A DNA stretch of 64,000 nt from Reyranella aquatilis (GCF_020880995.1 NZ_JAJISD010000005.1:248001-312000), one strand, 5' to 3'. Positions 8,780-17,721 are shown, numbered from the stretch's first letter. Notes: generated by a model not told the origin, from the letters alone. A program made the numbers and translations.

Positions 8780-10540
8780 TCAGGCAGATTCTATGCCAGC
8801 CTGCTGCGTCGCCACGAGGCGCGCGAACGCCCCGCCCCGGGCGATCAGCTCCTTGTAGGCGCCGTGCTCGACGACCCGGCCATGCTCGAAGACCACGACC
8901 TGGTCGGCCTCGCGGATAGTCGACAGCCGGTGGGCGATGACGAAGGTCGTGCGACCCTGCATCAGCACCTTCAGCGCCTTCTGGATGCGCGCCTCGGTGA
9001 CCGAATCGAGCGCGCTGGTCGCCTCGTCGAGGATCAGGATGGGCGGGTTCTTGAGCAGGGCCCGCGCGATGGCGAGCCGCTGCCGCTCGCCGCCCGACAG
9101 GGTGGTGCCGCGCTCGCCGACCAGCGTCTCGTAGCCCTGCGGCTGGCGCATGATGAAGTCGTGCGCCTCGGCGAGCTTGGCCGCCTCCTCCAGCTCCGCC
9201 TGCGTCGCGTTGGGCTTGCCGATACGCAGATTGTCGGCGATCGAGCGGTAGAACATCGTGCTGTCCTGAAACACGACCCCGATGTTCGCCCGCAGCGATT
9301 CGAGTCTGATGTCGCGATGGTCGACGCCGTCGATCCGGACCACGCCCGATTGGGCGTCCCACATGCGATGCAGCAGCGACAGCGCCGTGCTCTTGCCGGC
9401 GCCGGTCGGGCCGACGAAGGCGACTGTCGATCCGGCCGGCACCTTCAGCGAGAAATGCACCAACGCCGGACGCTTGCCGTCGTAGGAGAAGTTGATGTCG
9501 TCGAACTCGACCTCGCCCCGGGCGCGGCCGATATCGACGCCGTTGGGCTTGTCCGGCACCGTCGACTGCGAATCCAGCACACGGAAGAAATCCCCCAGTG
9601 AGGGCATCTGGAAGAAGATGCGGCTGACGAAGCCCGACGCCTGGTCCATGCGGCCGATCAGCATGGTGGCGAAGCCCATGAAACTCACGATCTCGCCGAC
9701 CGTCGCCTCGCCCCGCGTGTAGAGCCAGGTGCCCAGAACGAAGATCAGGATGACGGTGATGGTCGAGGCGGCGCGCGTCAGCACCGACAGGAACGCCCAC
9801 CAGTTCAACACCGGGAATTGCGCCTGGAGCGTCTGGCCGATGATGCGGTGCATCTCGCGCGTCTCGGCGCCCAGCCGCACGAAGCTCTGGATCAGATGGA
9901 TGTTGCCCAGCGCGTCGCCGGCCCGGCCGGCAAGTTCGCTGTGCAGGTCCTCGACCTTCTTCTGCAGACGGTCGGTCTTGCTCACCACCCAGACATTGGT
10001 GACGGCAAAGAACAGGATCAGCACAAGCAGCAGCAGGCCCAGCCGCCAGTTCATGAACATGCTGAGCGGCAACATGACGAACAGCGCCACCAGGGTCGCG
10101 AGGTTCTCGCGGAAGAAGGACAGCCAGATACCGAACAGGTTGTCGACGCCGGTCAGCATGATCTTGATCAGCCGGCCCGAGTGCTGCGCATTGTGGAACG
10201 AGAAGGGCAGCCTCAGCAGATGCTGGAAGTAGGTGGCCATGGCGCCGAGGCGGCGGCGATGGGCCATCCGGTCGGCCTGCAGGGACACCACCATGTTGGC
10301 CACGATGCCGCCGATGCCGACCAGCGCCCACAGGCCGAGGATGTCCCGCGCCTCGCGCCACAGCAGGTCGACCGGCTTGTCGCGCGCGCTGCTCAGCAGG
10401 TCGATCACCTTGCCGAAAAGGACGGGTTCGTAGAACTGCAGCGCGGCCACCGCGACATTGGCGAGGGCCAGCGTGATCGCGAGCCCCTTCTCGGCCCGCA
10501 ACAGGCCGATCACCCGGCCGTAGACGCGGAAGAATTCCAT
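8780..10540 (-). CDS. ABC exporter, NdvA/ChvA-like (cyclic beta-glucan type)
   Basis: A 586-residue half-transporter with the membrane domain first and the ATPase second. The opening EFFRVYGRVIGLL and the EPVLFGKVIDLL segment resemble NdvA/ChvA, which export cyclic beta-1,2-glucan to the periplasm, and length also fits. Six hydrophobic segments fill roughly residues 20-300. The ATPase has Walker A GPTGAGKST, signature LSGGERQRLAIARALL, Walker B ILILDEATSALD and the switch His in FVIAHRLSTI. It lies 25 bases after the M20 gene on the same strand and may be cotranscribed. No glucan synthase (ndvB) is in the window, so the substrate is inferred from similarity only. Confidence 0.85.
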   Translation of the reverse strand: MEFFRVYGRVIGLLRAEKGLAITLALANVAVAALQFYEPVLFGKVIDLLSSARDKPVDLLWREARDILGLWALVGIGGIVANMVVSLQADRMAHRRRLGAMATYFQHLLRLPFSFHNAQHSGRLIKIMLTGVDNLFGIWLSFFRENLATLVALFVMLPLSMFMNWRLGLLLLVLILFFAVTNVWVVSKTDRLQKKVEDLHSELAGRAGDALGNIHLIQSFVRLGAETREMHRIIGQTLQAQFPVLNWWAFLSVLTRAASTITVILIFVLGTWLYTRGEATVGEIVSFMGFATMLIGRMDQASGFVSRIFFQMPSLGDFFRVLDSQSTVPDKPNGVDIGRARGEVEFDDINFSYDGKRPALVHFSLKVPAGSTVAFVGPTGAGKSTALSLLHRMWDAQSGVVRIDGVDHRDIRLESLRANIGVVFQDSTMFYRSIADNLRIGKPNATQAELEEAAKLAEAHDFIMRQPQGYETLVGERGTTLSGGERQRLAIARALLKNPPILILDEATSALDSVTEARIQKALKVLMQGRTTFVIAHRLSTIREADQVVVFEHGRVVEHGAYKELIARGGAFARLVATQQAGIESA

Positions 10541-10565
10541 GGGTTCGTCCGCGTCCGTTCTTTCC

Positions 10566-11741
10566 CTAAGCGGCCTTCGGGTCGAGGAACCGCTCGACGG
10601 TGCGCACGAAGAAGCTCACACCGAAAGGGATCGCCATGTCGTTGAAGTCGTAACGGGAATTGTGGAGGCTGACCGCTTCCGGGCCGCCGCCATTGCCCAG
10701 CCACACCATTGCGCCCGGCACCTTCTCGAGCATGTAGGAGAAGTCCTCGGCGCCCATGCTGGGGCGGGTATTGTCGGTGACGGCGTGTTCGCCGCAGACG
10801 CCGGCCGCCACGTCGATGGCAAAGCGGGCCTGCTCGACGTCGTTCACCGTCGGCGGATAGCCGGGCTTGTGCTCGACCTCGATCTTCACCCCGTGCATCT
10901 TCGCGGCGCCCTCGCAGATTTCGTCGATGCGGCGCCGCACCATCTCACGATTCTCGGGCGTGGTGGTGCGTGTCGTGCCGCCGATATGGGCATCGCCCGG
11001 GATGACGTTGTAGGCCGAACCGGCATGGAAGAAGCCGACGGTCACGACCGAGGAATCGATCGGGTCGACGTTGCGAGAAACGATGGTCTGCAACGCCATG
11101 ACGATGTTGGCGCCGACCACCATGGGATCGAGGGTCTTGTGGGGATGGGCGGCATGGCCGCCGCGACCGGTGATGCGGATGTCCCAGCGGTCCGCAGCCG
11201 CCAGCAGCGGGCCGCCCTTGGTGACGATGTGGCCGACCGGAACGCCGGGCTTGTTGTGGATCGCGAAGACCGCGTCGCAGGGGAATTTCTCGAACAGCCC
11301 GTCCTCGATCATCACCTTCGCCCCGCCGCCACCCTCCTCGGCCGGCTGGAAGATAAAGTGGACAGCCCCTTCGAAGTTCCGCGTTTCGCTGAGCATTTTT
11401 GCCGCTCCCAGCAGCATGGCGGTGTGGCCGTCATGGCCGCAGGCGTGCATCCGGCCGGGACTCGTCGAGCGGTGCGCGAACTCGTTGGCTTCGTCCATCG
11501 GCAGGCAGTCCATGTCGGCGCGCAGGCCGATGGACTTCAGCGAATTGCCCTTGCGCAGCGTGCCGACCAGCCCGGTTTTGCCCAGCCCGCGCGTCACTTC
11601 CAGGCCCCACTCCTGCAGTTTGGCGGCCACGACGTCGGAGGTGCGGTTTTCCTCGAAGGCGAGTTCGGGATGAGCATGGATATCGCGACGGATCGCGGAA
11701 ATCTCGCCCTGGATCTCGAGCGCACGCGGCAACACTGGCAT
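10566..11741 (-). CDS. M20 family amidohydrolase (hippurate/N-acyl amino acid hydrolase type)
   Basis: A 391-residue cytosolic metallopeptidase that removes acyl or amino groups from amino-acid conjugates. The order of motifs is DIHAHPELAFEE (opening), RADMDCLPM, MHACGHDGHTAML (metal ligands Cys/His), FQPAEEGGGGA (catalytic and metal Glu) and the dimerisation region ITGRGGHAAHPH. Near the C-terminus MGAEDFSYMLEKVPG carries the late Glu/Asp. It is divergent from the threonine dehydratase, with a palindrome between the two starts. Substrate unknown; hippurate, indole-acetyl amino acids or N-acetyl amino acids are possible. Confidence 0.9.
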   Translation of the reverse strand: MPVLPRALEIQGEISAIRRDIHAHPELAFEENRTSDVVAAKLQEWGLEVTRGLGKTGLVGTLRKGNSLKSIGLRADMDCLPMDEANEFAHRSTSPGRMHACGHDGHTAMLLGAAKMLSETRNFEGAVHFIFQPAEEGGGGAKVMIEDGLFEKFPCDAVFAIHNKPGVPVGHIVTKGGPLLAAADRWDIRITGRGGHAAHPHKTLDPMVVGANIVMALQTIVSRNVDPIDSSVVTVGFFHAGSAYNVIPGDAHIGGTTRTTTPENREMVRRRIDEICEGAAKMHGVKIEVEHKPGYPPTVNDVEQARFAIDVAAGVCGEHAVTDNTRPSMGAEDFSYMLEKVPGAMVWLGNGGGPEAVSLHNSRYDFNDMAIPFGVSFFVRTVERFLDPKAA

Positions 11742-11746
11742 GAGGT

Positions 11747-11766
11747 ACTCCGGTTGGAACCGGAGT
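11747..11766. promoter_or_regulatory. 20-bp palindrome between divergent genes, operator candidate
   Basis: ACTCCGGTT and AACCGGAGT are perfect 9-base arms around a central GG. The site begins 6 bases before the M20 start codon and ends 22 bases before the dehydratase start, a position where a bound protein would affect both genes. The binding protein is unknown; the neighbouring Lrp/AsnC regulator is one candidate. Confidence 0.5.
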
Positions 11767-11788
11767 CATCTTAGCCCAAACTGGCCCC

Positions 11789-12745
11789 ATGTTGTCCCTC
11801 GACGAAATCGAGTCCTCCGCCCGCCTGGTGCACACGGCAATGCCGCCGACGGCGCAGTATGCCTGGCCGCTGCTCGCACGGCGCGCCGGCTGCGAGGTCT
11901 GGGTGAAGCACGAGAACCATACGCCGACCGGCGCCTTCAAGGTGCGCGGCGGCGTGGTCTACATGGATCGCCTCAAGCGCAACCGGCCCGAAACGCGTGG
12001 GGTGGTAAGCGCGACCCGCGGCAATCACGGCCAGAGCATTGCCCTCGCGGCCGCGCGCAACGGCCTTTCCGCCACCATCGTCGTGCCGCACGGCAATTCG
12101 GTGGAGAAGAACGCCGCGATGAGGGCGTTCGGAGCCGAACTGATCGAGGCGGGCCACGATTTCGACGCCGCCCGGGAGGTGGCCATGCGCCTCGCCGGCG
12201 AGGGCGGCCTCTCGATGGTTCCCTCCTTCCATCGCGACCTGGTCGCCGGCGTCGCCTCCTATGCGCTCGAACTGTTCCACGGCGCGGCTGCGCTCGACAC
12301 CGTGTATGTGCCGATCGGGCTCGGTTCGGGCATCTGCGGCACCATCGCCGTGCGCGATGCGCTGGGCCTTGCCACCCGGATCGTCGGTGTCGTGTCAACC
12401 GAGGCGCCGGCCTACGCGCTCTCTTTCGCGGCCGGCAAGGTGGTGGCCACCAACAGCGCCGACACGATGGCCGACGGCATGGCCGTGCGCGGTCCCGATG
12501 CCGAGGCGCTCGACGTGATCCTGAAGGGCGCCGAGCGCATCGTGCAGGTGAGCGACGCCGAGATCGGCGCCGCCATGCGCGCCTATTACGAGGACACGCA
12601 CCAGCTCGCTGAAGGCGCGGGCGCCGCCGCGCTGGCGGCGCTGCTGCAGGAACGCGACCGCTTCAGAGGCAAGCGCGTTGGCCTGATCCTGAGCGGCGGC
12701 AACGTCGACCGGCCCGTCTACCGGCGCATTCTCGAAGAGACCTGA
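11789..12745 (+). CDS. threonine/serine dehydratase, PLP fold type II
   Basis: A 318-residue enzyme expected to deaminate threonine or serine to the 2-keto acid and ammonia. The PLP lysine lies in TGAFKVRGG (about residue 52), the substrate loop is SATRGNHGQS and the phosphate-cradling glycine loop is GLGSGICG. The length matches catabolic (TdcB-like) enzymes without an ACT regulatory domain. It is divergent from the M20 gene, and its last 28 bases overlap the convergent Lrp/AsnC gene. Together with phenylalanine hydroxylase beyond, the locus looks like amino-acid breakdown. Related racemases or diaminopropionate enzymes share this fold and are not excluded. Confidence 0.88.
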   Translation: MLSLDEIESSARLVHTAMPPTAQYAWPLLARRAGCEVWVKHENHTPTGAFKVRGGVVYMDRLKRNRPETRGVVSATRGNHGQSIALAAARNGLSATIVVPHGNSVEKNAAMRAFGAELIEAGHDFDAAREVAMRLAGEGGLSMVPSFHRDLVAGVASYALELFHGAAALDTVYVPIGLGSGICGTIAVRDALGLATRIVGVVSTEAPAYALSFAAGKVVATNSADTMADGMAVRGPDAEALDVILKGAERIVQVSDAEIGAAMRAYYEDTHQLAEGAGAAALAALLQERDRFRGKRVGLILSGGNVDRPVYRRILEET

Positions 12746-13218
12746 GGGGGCTGTGCCTGGGGCGCCCAGGCAAGATCGCTCTTCACCGCCTGCATGATGA
12801 AGGACGAGCGCGTGCCACGGACACCCGGCATGCGCAGCAGCGCCTTCATCGCGAACGCGCTGAACTGCGCCAGATCGGGCACCAGCACGTGCAGCAGGAA
12901 ATCCATGTCGCCGGTCATGGCATAACAGGCCACGACTTCAGGCCGCGCGCGGATCGCCGCCTCGAAGGCCTCGACCGTCTTCTCCGAATGATCCTCCAGC
13001 GTGACCTGCACCATCGCCTGCAAGGCAAGGCCCAGCGCCGGCGGCGAGACCAGGGCGGCATAGCGGTCGATCACGCCCTCTTCCTCCAGCCGCTTGACGC
13101 GGCGCTGGCAAGGGGTCGGCGACAGGCCGACCCGATCCGCCAGATCGACCATCGCCAAGCGGCCCTCGGCCTGCAGGGCAGCAACAATGCGCTTATCGAT
13201 GTCATCAAGCTCGATCAT
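12718..13218 (-). CDS. Lrp/AsnC family transcriptional regulator
   Basis: A 166-residue DNA-binding protein with an N-terminal winged helix-turn-helix (LADRVGLSPTPCQRRVKRLEEEG) and a C-terminal RAM/ligand-binding domain (VTLEDHSEKTVEAFE, then YAMTGDMDFLLHVLVPD). Such proteins sense amino acids and usually control a neighbouring catabolic gene. It is divergent from phhA by 110 bases and convergent with the dehydratase, which it overlaps by 28 bases. The pairing with phhA suggests control by phenylalanine or tyrosine, as an inference from position only. Confidence 0.93.
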   Translation of the reverse strand: MIELDDIDKRIVAALQAEGRLAMVDLADRVGLSPTPCQRRVKRLEEEGVIDRYAALVSPPALGLALQAMVQVTLEDHSEKTVEAFEAAIRARPEVVACYAMTGDMDFLLHVLVPDLAQFSAFAMKALLRMPGVRGTRSSFIMQAVKSDLAWAPQAQPPQVSSRMRR

Positions 13219-13240
13219 GGAGACTTTCTCTCTTCAGTCG

Positions 13241-13253
13241 CTCTCAATGAGAG
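13241..13253. promoter_or_regulatory. short palindrome in the Lrp-phhA intergenic region
   Basis: CTCTCAATGAGAG is a perfect dyad with one central base, 23 bases upstream of the regulator start and 76 upstream of phhA. Lrp/AsnC proteins commonly bind degenerate dyads of this size in such a position, so this is a plausible autoregulatory site. Confidence 0.4.
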
Positions 13254-13328
13254 AATACCGCCAAAACTAACCCTCCCCAAAGCCAACTTCGCCGGGATTC
13301 ACCAGCCTCGTTCGCCCATATTCAGTGG

Positions 13329-14084
13329 ATGAACACCATGGGCGCACCCCTCGAGAATTTGCGTGGCGACTACGCCGGCATGGCGTCCGACTGGACGGTG
13401 CCGCAGCATTGCGACCTCTATTCCGACGAGGATCAGGCCGTGTGGCGGCTGCTCGTGCAGCGCCAGCATGCCCTCGCCGAGCGCTATGCCTGCGACGAGT
13501 TCCTCGCGGGGTTGGAAGCAATCGAACTCGGAAACACGATCCCGGACTTCGCGGCGGTCAACACGCGGCTGGAGCCACTGACGGGCTGGCGCATCGTCGG
13601 GGTGCCCGGCCTCATCCCGGACGCCGCCTTCTACGACCATCTCGCCCACCGCCGCTTCCCGGTGACGGTGTGGATCCGCACGCGCGAGGAGATCGACTAT
13701 CTGGTCGAGCCCGACCTTTTCCACGACTTCTTCGGCCACGTGCCGCTGCTCACCAATCCCGTGTTCGCCGACTACATGCAGGAGTACGGCCGGCGCGGCG
13801 TCGAGGCCGGCCCCGACGTCCATCTGCTCGCGCGTCTCTACTGGTTCACCGTCGAGTTCGGCCTGATCCGCACGGAAAAGGGCCTGAAGGCCTACGGCGC
13901 CGGCATTCTCTCGTCGGCCGCCGAGGTGAAGCACGCGATCGAAAGCGATGGTGTCGAGCGTGTCCCGTTCGACGCGACGACGGCAATGAACCGTCCCTAC
14001 GAGATCAACCGGCTGCAGAACACCTACTTCGTCCTCGACGATTTCCGCCAGCTCATGGACCGGCCGGCGATGGCGAAGCACTAG
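13329..14084 (+). CDS. phhA: phenylalanine 4-monooxygenase
   Basis: A 251-residue monomeric bacterial aromatic amino-acid hydroxylase that converts phenylalanine to tyrosine with non-haem iron and a tetrahydropterin. The iron site is visible in LFHDFFGHVPLL (the two His ligands) and in the following YWFTVEFGLI segment (the Glu ligand). The length matches bacterial enzymes that lack the regulatory ACT domain. No pterin-carbinolamine dehydratase (phhB) adjoins it. The divergent Lrp/AsnC gene is its likely regulator. Confidence 0.95.
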   Translation: MNTMGAPLENLRGDYAGMASDWTVPQHCDLYSDEDQAVWRLLVQRQHALAERYACDEFLAGLEAIELGNTIPDFAAVNTRLEPLTGWRIVGVPGLIPDAAFYDHLAHRRFPVTVWIRTREEIDYLVEPDLFHDFFGHVPLLTNPVFADYMQEYGRRGVEAGPDVHLLARLYWFTVEFGLIRTEKGLKAYGAGILSSAAEVKHAIESDGVERVPFDATTAMNRPYEINRLQNTYFVLDDFRQLMDRPAMAKH

Positions 14085-14153
14085 AAGAGACTGCGTCCTG
14101 CCACGTCGTGGCCCGTTGGCGTGCGCATCCGACCACGCACGTCCTTCCGTGCG

Positions 14154-16253
14154 TCAACCCAACACCACCAAACCGTCGACCGCTACGACGCCTTCGCCGT
14201 CGCGCTTCACCAGCAGCGGATTGATCTCCGCTTCCAACACAGCGCCGAACTGCTTGTGTGCCAGCGTCGAGAAGGCCGCAATCGTCTTCGCCAGCGCCGC
14301 CACGTCGCCCTTCGGCAGATTGCGATAGCCACGTATGGTCGCAAGGCCTCTCACTTCGCCGATCATCTCCGATGCCTCGCGTTCGTCGACCGGCGCGAGA
14401 CGCGTGGAGGCGTCCTTGTAGATTTCGGCCAGCACACCGCCCAGGCCAACGGTGACCGTGGGCCCGACGAGCGGATCGCGGCGATAGCCGAGGATCACCT
14501 CGACGAGGCCGCGCTCCATCTTCTGGATGAGGAACCCCTGCAGGCGCGCCCCAGGAGCGTAGGCCTTCACCCGCTTCTCGATCTCGCGCGCGGCCACGGC
14601 GGCCGTCTGCCCATCCGGAATGCCGAGCGCCACGCCACCCGCCTCGGTCTTGTGCGGAATGTCCACCGACAGGATCTTCAGGACGACCGGCGCGCCCACT
14701 TCGCCGACGGCGGCGGCAACCCGCCGGGCGTCCGGCACCGTCGCCGACCGGGCCATCGGAACGCCCAGCGTGGCGAAGAAGCCGGCGGCGCGGCGTTCGT
14801 CGAAACCCGAAACACGGCCTGCTTCCAGTGCCGAGAGCGCCTCGATCGAAGGCTCCGCGACGCGCGGCGCCGCTTGCGGCGGCGTACGCAGCAGGCACAA
14901 CGCCATCGCCTCGGCGCAGGATTCGGGATGGCGGAACGCAGGCACGCCCGCCGCCGTCAGCAACGCCAGCGACTTCTCGGCCGAGGGTGTCAGCGCCACG
15001 GCGAAAGGCTTGCCCGATCCGGCAAACCGCAACAGGGGCTCGACGGCGAGCTCTGGATTGAACTGCGCGGACGAGCCGACCACGAAGATCACCGCATCGT
15101 TGCCGTCGTCGGCCAGCAGGCGCTCGATCGTACCCGCCACGATCTCGGGCTTGGCCCCGGCCAGCGTGAGATCGACCAGCTTGCCATCGCCGGCCGCGAT
15201 GCCGAACGGCTTCAGCCACTCCACGAGGTTGCCGGGCGGGCCTGCAATGTCGAGGCCGGCGACCGCCATGCTATCGACCACCATGGCGGCGCCACCGCCA
15301 GTCGTCGTGGCAACGGCGACGCGATGGCCGCCACGCCTCGACGCGGGCCGGTCGACCAGCAGCGCCGGCACGTCGATCAGCGATTCGAACATCGACACAC
15401 GCGCGATGCCGTGCCGGCGGCAGAAGGCATCGAAGGTCGCATCCGATCCCGCGATGGCGCCGGTGTGCGAACGCGCCAGTTCCTGGCCGATCTCGGAGCG
15501 TCCGAGCTTGTAGGCGATGACCGGCTTGCCCGCCTCGTGGGCGTGCCGGGCCGCGCGCGCCAGCCGCTCGCCGTCGCGCAGCGTCTCCATGAACAGCAGG
15601 ATGGCCTTCGTCTTCGGATCGTCCACCAGCAGGTCGGCGATCTCGCCCACCGCGAGGTCGACCTCGTTGCCGACCGAGATCAGCCGCGAGAAGCCGATGC
15701 CGCGCGCATCGGCGCGCGACAGGAGCGCGCCGATCAGGCTGCCGCTCTGGCTGACCACGCCCCAGTTGCCGGCGCGCAGCTTTTCGGCGGCGAAAGCGGC
15801 ATTGGCCGTCAACGCGACGGCGGGTTCGGTGCTGACCGTGCCGATGCTGTTGGGACCGACCAGCCGGATGCCCGTCTCGCGCACGACCTTCGACAATTCA
15901 TCCTGCAGCGAGGCGCCGGCTGCGCCGGCATCGGCGAAGCCGCCGGCCAGGATCGACGCCACCTTGACGCCGCGGCGGCCACAGTCCGCCAGCGCACGCA
16001 CCGCCGCCGCGCCATTCAGGAGGATGTAGGCATGGTCGATCTCGCCCGGGATCGCATCGAGGTCCTTGTACGCGGTCTCGCCCAGGATTTCGCTGCGCGA
16101 CGGATTCACCGGCAGGATTTCCCCCGTGAAGCCATGCTGGCGCAGAAACCGCTGCGGCCGCGACGTCGTCCTGCTTATGTCGGACGACGCACCGATCAAC
16201 GCGACGCGTCGCGGTTCGAACAGGGCGGAGAAGAGGACCTTGGGATCGTTCAT
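14154..16253 (-). CDS. ADP-forming acyl-CoA synthetase / acetate-CoA ligase family
   Basis: A 699-residue protein joining a CoA-binding Rossmann domain (FEPRRVALIGASSD near the start), two succinyl-CoA-ligase-like flavodoxin domains, and a C-terminal ATP-grasp domain (VVLKILSVDIPHKTEAGGVALG and later GRYR-like GLGGVLAEIYKD). The central GPNSIGTVS and SHTGAIAGSDATFDAF segments are typical; the latter carries the phosphohistidine-region loop. These enzymes interconvert acyl-CoA and acid plus ATP, or act as protein acyl-transferase relatives. Its start codon lies inside a perfect 26-bp palindrome shared with the divergent Bug receptor, suggesting joint control. Acid substrate unknown. Confidence 0.88.
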   Translation of the reverse strand: MNDPKVLFSALFEPRRVALIGASSDISRTTSRPQRFLRQHGFTGEILPVNPSRSEILGETAYKDLDAIPGEIDHAYILLNGAAAVRALADCGRRGVKVASILAGGFADAGAAGASLQDELSKVVRETGIRLVGPNSIGTVSTEPAVALTANAAFAAEKLRAGNWGVVSQSGSLIGALLSRADARGIGFSRLISVGNEVDLAVGEIADLLVDDPKTKAILLFMETLRDGERLARAARHAHEAGKPVIAYKLGRSEIGQELARSHTGAIAGSDATFDAFCRRHGIARVSMFESLIDVPALLVDRPASRRGGHRVAVATTTGGGAAMVVDSMAVAGLDIAGPPGNLVEWLKPFGIAAGDGKLVDLTLAGAKPEIVAGTIERLLADDGNDAVIFVVGSSAQFNPELAVEPLLRFAGSGKPFAVALTPSAEKSLALLTAAGVPAFRHPESCAEAMALCLLRTPPQAAPRVAEPSIEALSALEAGRVSGFDERRAAGFFATLGVPMARSATVPDARRVAAAVGEVGAPVVLKILSVDIPHKTEAGGVALGIPDGQTAAVAAREIEKRVKAYAPGARLQGFLIQKMERGLVEVILGYRRDPLVGPTVTVGLGGVLAEIYKDASTRLAPVDEREASEMIGEVRGLATIRGYRNLPKGDVAALAKTIAAFSTLAHKQFGAVLEAEINPLLVKRDGEGVVAVDGLVVLG

Positions 16254-16276
16254 GCGCGGAGTATACTCCGCGCATG
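16251..16276. promoter_or_regulatory. perfect 26-bp palindrome covering both start codons
   Basis: CATGCGCGGAGTA followed by TACTCCGCGCATG is an exact dyad. Its outer triplets are the two ATG start codons of the divergent acyl-CoA synthetase and Bug receptor genes, which are only 20 bases apart. Any protein bound here would block both translation-start regions, and promoters must lie at or inside the opposite gene. Confidence 0.7.
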
Positions 16277-17257
16277 CTCAACCGCCGATCCTTCCTCGCC
16301 GCGACGCTCGCCGTCGCCTCCGCCCCGGCCGCCGCCCAGACTTCGGGGCAGGCTGCGCCGTGGCCTTCCAAGCCCATCAAACTCGTGGTGCCCTATGCGC
16401 CCGGCGGCACCACCGACGTGGTCGCCCGCATGGTCGCCGAATATCTCGGCCAGAAGCTCGGCCAGAACATCATCGTCGACAACAAGCCCGGCAAGGGCGC
16501 GATGGTCGGCACGGCGCTCGTCGCCAAGGCGGCCCCCGATGGCTACACGCTGCTGATGTCGGTCATATCCGGCCTGTCCATCTCGCCCACGCTCTATGGC
16601 GGCGCCGACTTCGATCCGATGGGCGACTTCATCCATGTCTCCATCGCCTCGACCAATCCCAGCGTCCTGGTCGCCAACACGAACTTCGGGCCCAAGACCT
16701 TCAAGGAGTTCGTCGAGTACGCGAAGGCCAACCGCGGCAAGGTCTCCTATGCGACGTCGGGCGCGGGTTCGAGCAACCACCTGCTCGGCGCACGCCTCGA
16801 GCAGGTGATCAGCGCCGGCCTGGTCCATGTGCCCTATCGCGGCGCCGGGCCCGCGATGATCGATACGATCGCCGGAAACGTGCCGGTGATGTTCGACTCG
16901 CTGCCGTCGGCCGCGCCGCACATCAAGGCGGGCAAGGTGAATGCGCTGGCGGTGAGCGGCGAGACCCGCAGCCCCGCCTTCCCCGACGTGCCGACCATGA
17001 AGGAGCTGGGGTATCCCGACCTGATCTCCTATTCCTGGTTCGGCATCTCGGTGCCGGCCAAGACCCCCCAGCCGATCGTCGATCGCATCGCGACCGAAAT
17101 GCAGGCCGTGCTCAAGGAGCCCGCCGTCATCAAGCGCTGGGAGGAGATCGGCGCCGAGGGCAGCACCATGACGCCGGCCGAGGTGACGCGCTTCATCCAG
17201 TCCGAGATCGACAAGTGGACGCCGGTCGTGAAAGCTTCGGGCGCCACGCCCGGCTGA
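16274..17257 (+). CDS. Bug family periplasmic substrate-binding protein (tripartite tricarboxylate type)
   Basis: A 327-residue secreted receptor. It opens MLNRRSFLAATLAVASAP with a signal peptide ending at about AAAQ. The mature protein shows WPSKPIKLVVPYAPGGTTD, then GTTDVVARMVAEYLGQKLGQ and VDNKPGKGAMVGTALVAKA, all hallmarks of Bug (TctC-like) receptors of carboxylated or aromatic solutes. The membrane partners TctA/TctB are not in the window, so it is an orphan receptor, which is common for this family. It is followed after 26 bases by a RidA gene and is divergent from an acyl-CoA synthetase, suggesting uptake and activation of an organic acid. Confidence 0.92.
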   Translation: MLNRRSFLAATLAVASAPAAAQTSGQAAPWPSKPIKLVVPYAPGGTTDVVARMVAEYLGQKLGQNIIVDNKPGKGAMVGTALVAKAAPDGYTLLMSVISGLSISPTLYGGADFDPMGDFIHVSIASTNPSVLVANTNFGPKTFKEFVEYAKANRGKVSYATSGAGSSNHLLGARLEQVISAGLVHVPYRGAGPAMIDTIAGNVPVMFDSLPSAAPHIKAGKVNALAVSGETRSPAFPDVPTMKELGYPDLISYSWFGISVPAKTPQPIVDRIATEMQAVLKEPAVIKRWEEIGAEGSTMTPAEVTRFIQSEIDKWTPVVKASGATPG

Positions 17258-17283
17258 GGCCGCACCAGACAAGGGGAAACGCC

Positions 17284-17685
17284 ATGACCATCCGCCGCGT
17301 CATCTCGCCCGACGTCGCCGAACCGCCGGCCGAGCGCTGGTCGAACTGCCTCGTGGTCGATGGCATCGCCTATGTCTCGGGCATGACCGCGCGCAGCGCC
17401 GATCCCAAGGAACTGGCGGGCATGGACGAATACGCCCAGGCCAAGGTGATCTTCGGCAAGATCAAGTCGCTGGTCGAAGCCGCCGGCGGCGCCATGTCCG
17501 ACGTGGTGAAGATCACGATCTTCCTCACCGAGATCGCCAATAACACCAAGGTCTGGCAGGCCCGTCGCGAATTCTTCGCCGGCGACTTTCCCGCCTCGAC
17601 CTTGGTCGAAGTGAGCGCACTGGCGGCCCCGGAGATCCTTGTCGAGATCGAGGCCGTCGCCCACATCGGCAAAGGCCGGCGCTAG
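17284..17685 (+). CDS. RidA (YjgF/YER057c/UK114) family protein
   Basis: A 133-residue small protein of the RidA superfamily. Members deaminate reactive enamines/imines or act in catabolic pathways. The family pattern is present: WSNCLVVDGIAYVSGMTA, a middle DEYAQAKVIFGKI helix and the C-terminal ASTLVEVSALAAPEILVEIEAVAHIG. The Arg that binds the substrate carboxylate in true RidA (in a P-x-R-x-x-V/x-V context) is not obvious, because the motif here reads PASTLVEV, so it may be a Rid subgroup without imine deaminase activity. A ribosome-binding AAGGGGAAA precedes ATG 17284. It is probably cotranscribed with the Bug receptor. Confidence 0.88.
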   Translation: MTIRRVISPDVAEPPAERWSNCLVVDGIAYVSGMTARSADPKELAGMDEYAQAKVIFGKIKSLVEAAGGAMSDVVKITIFLTEIANNTKVWQARREFFAGDFPASTLVEVSALAAPEILVEIEAVAHIGKGRR

Positions 17686-17721
17686 CTCCTGCGCGTTCCC
17701 TCTCGCAGGGGGAGCAGAGGG

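Noticed and set aside
14121..16556. A very long plus-strand open frame of over 800 codons
   Set aside because: It is the complement of the minus-strand acyl-CoA synthetase. Its translation is Arg/Ala/His-rich with no domain pattern, as high-GC shadow frames are.
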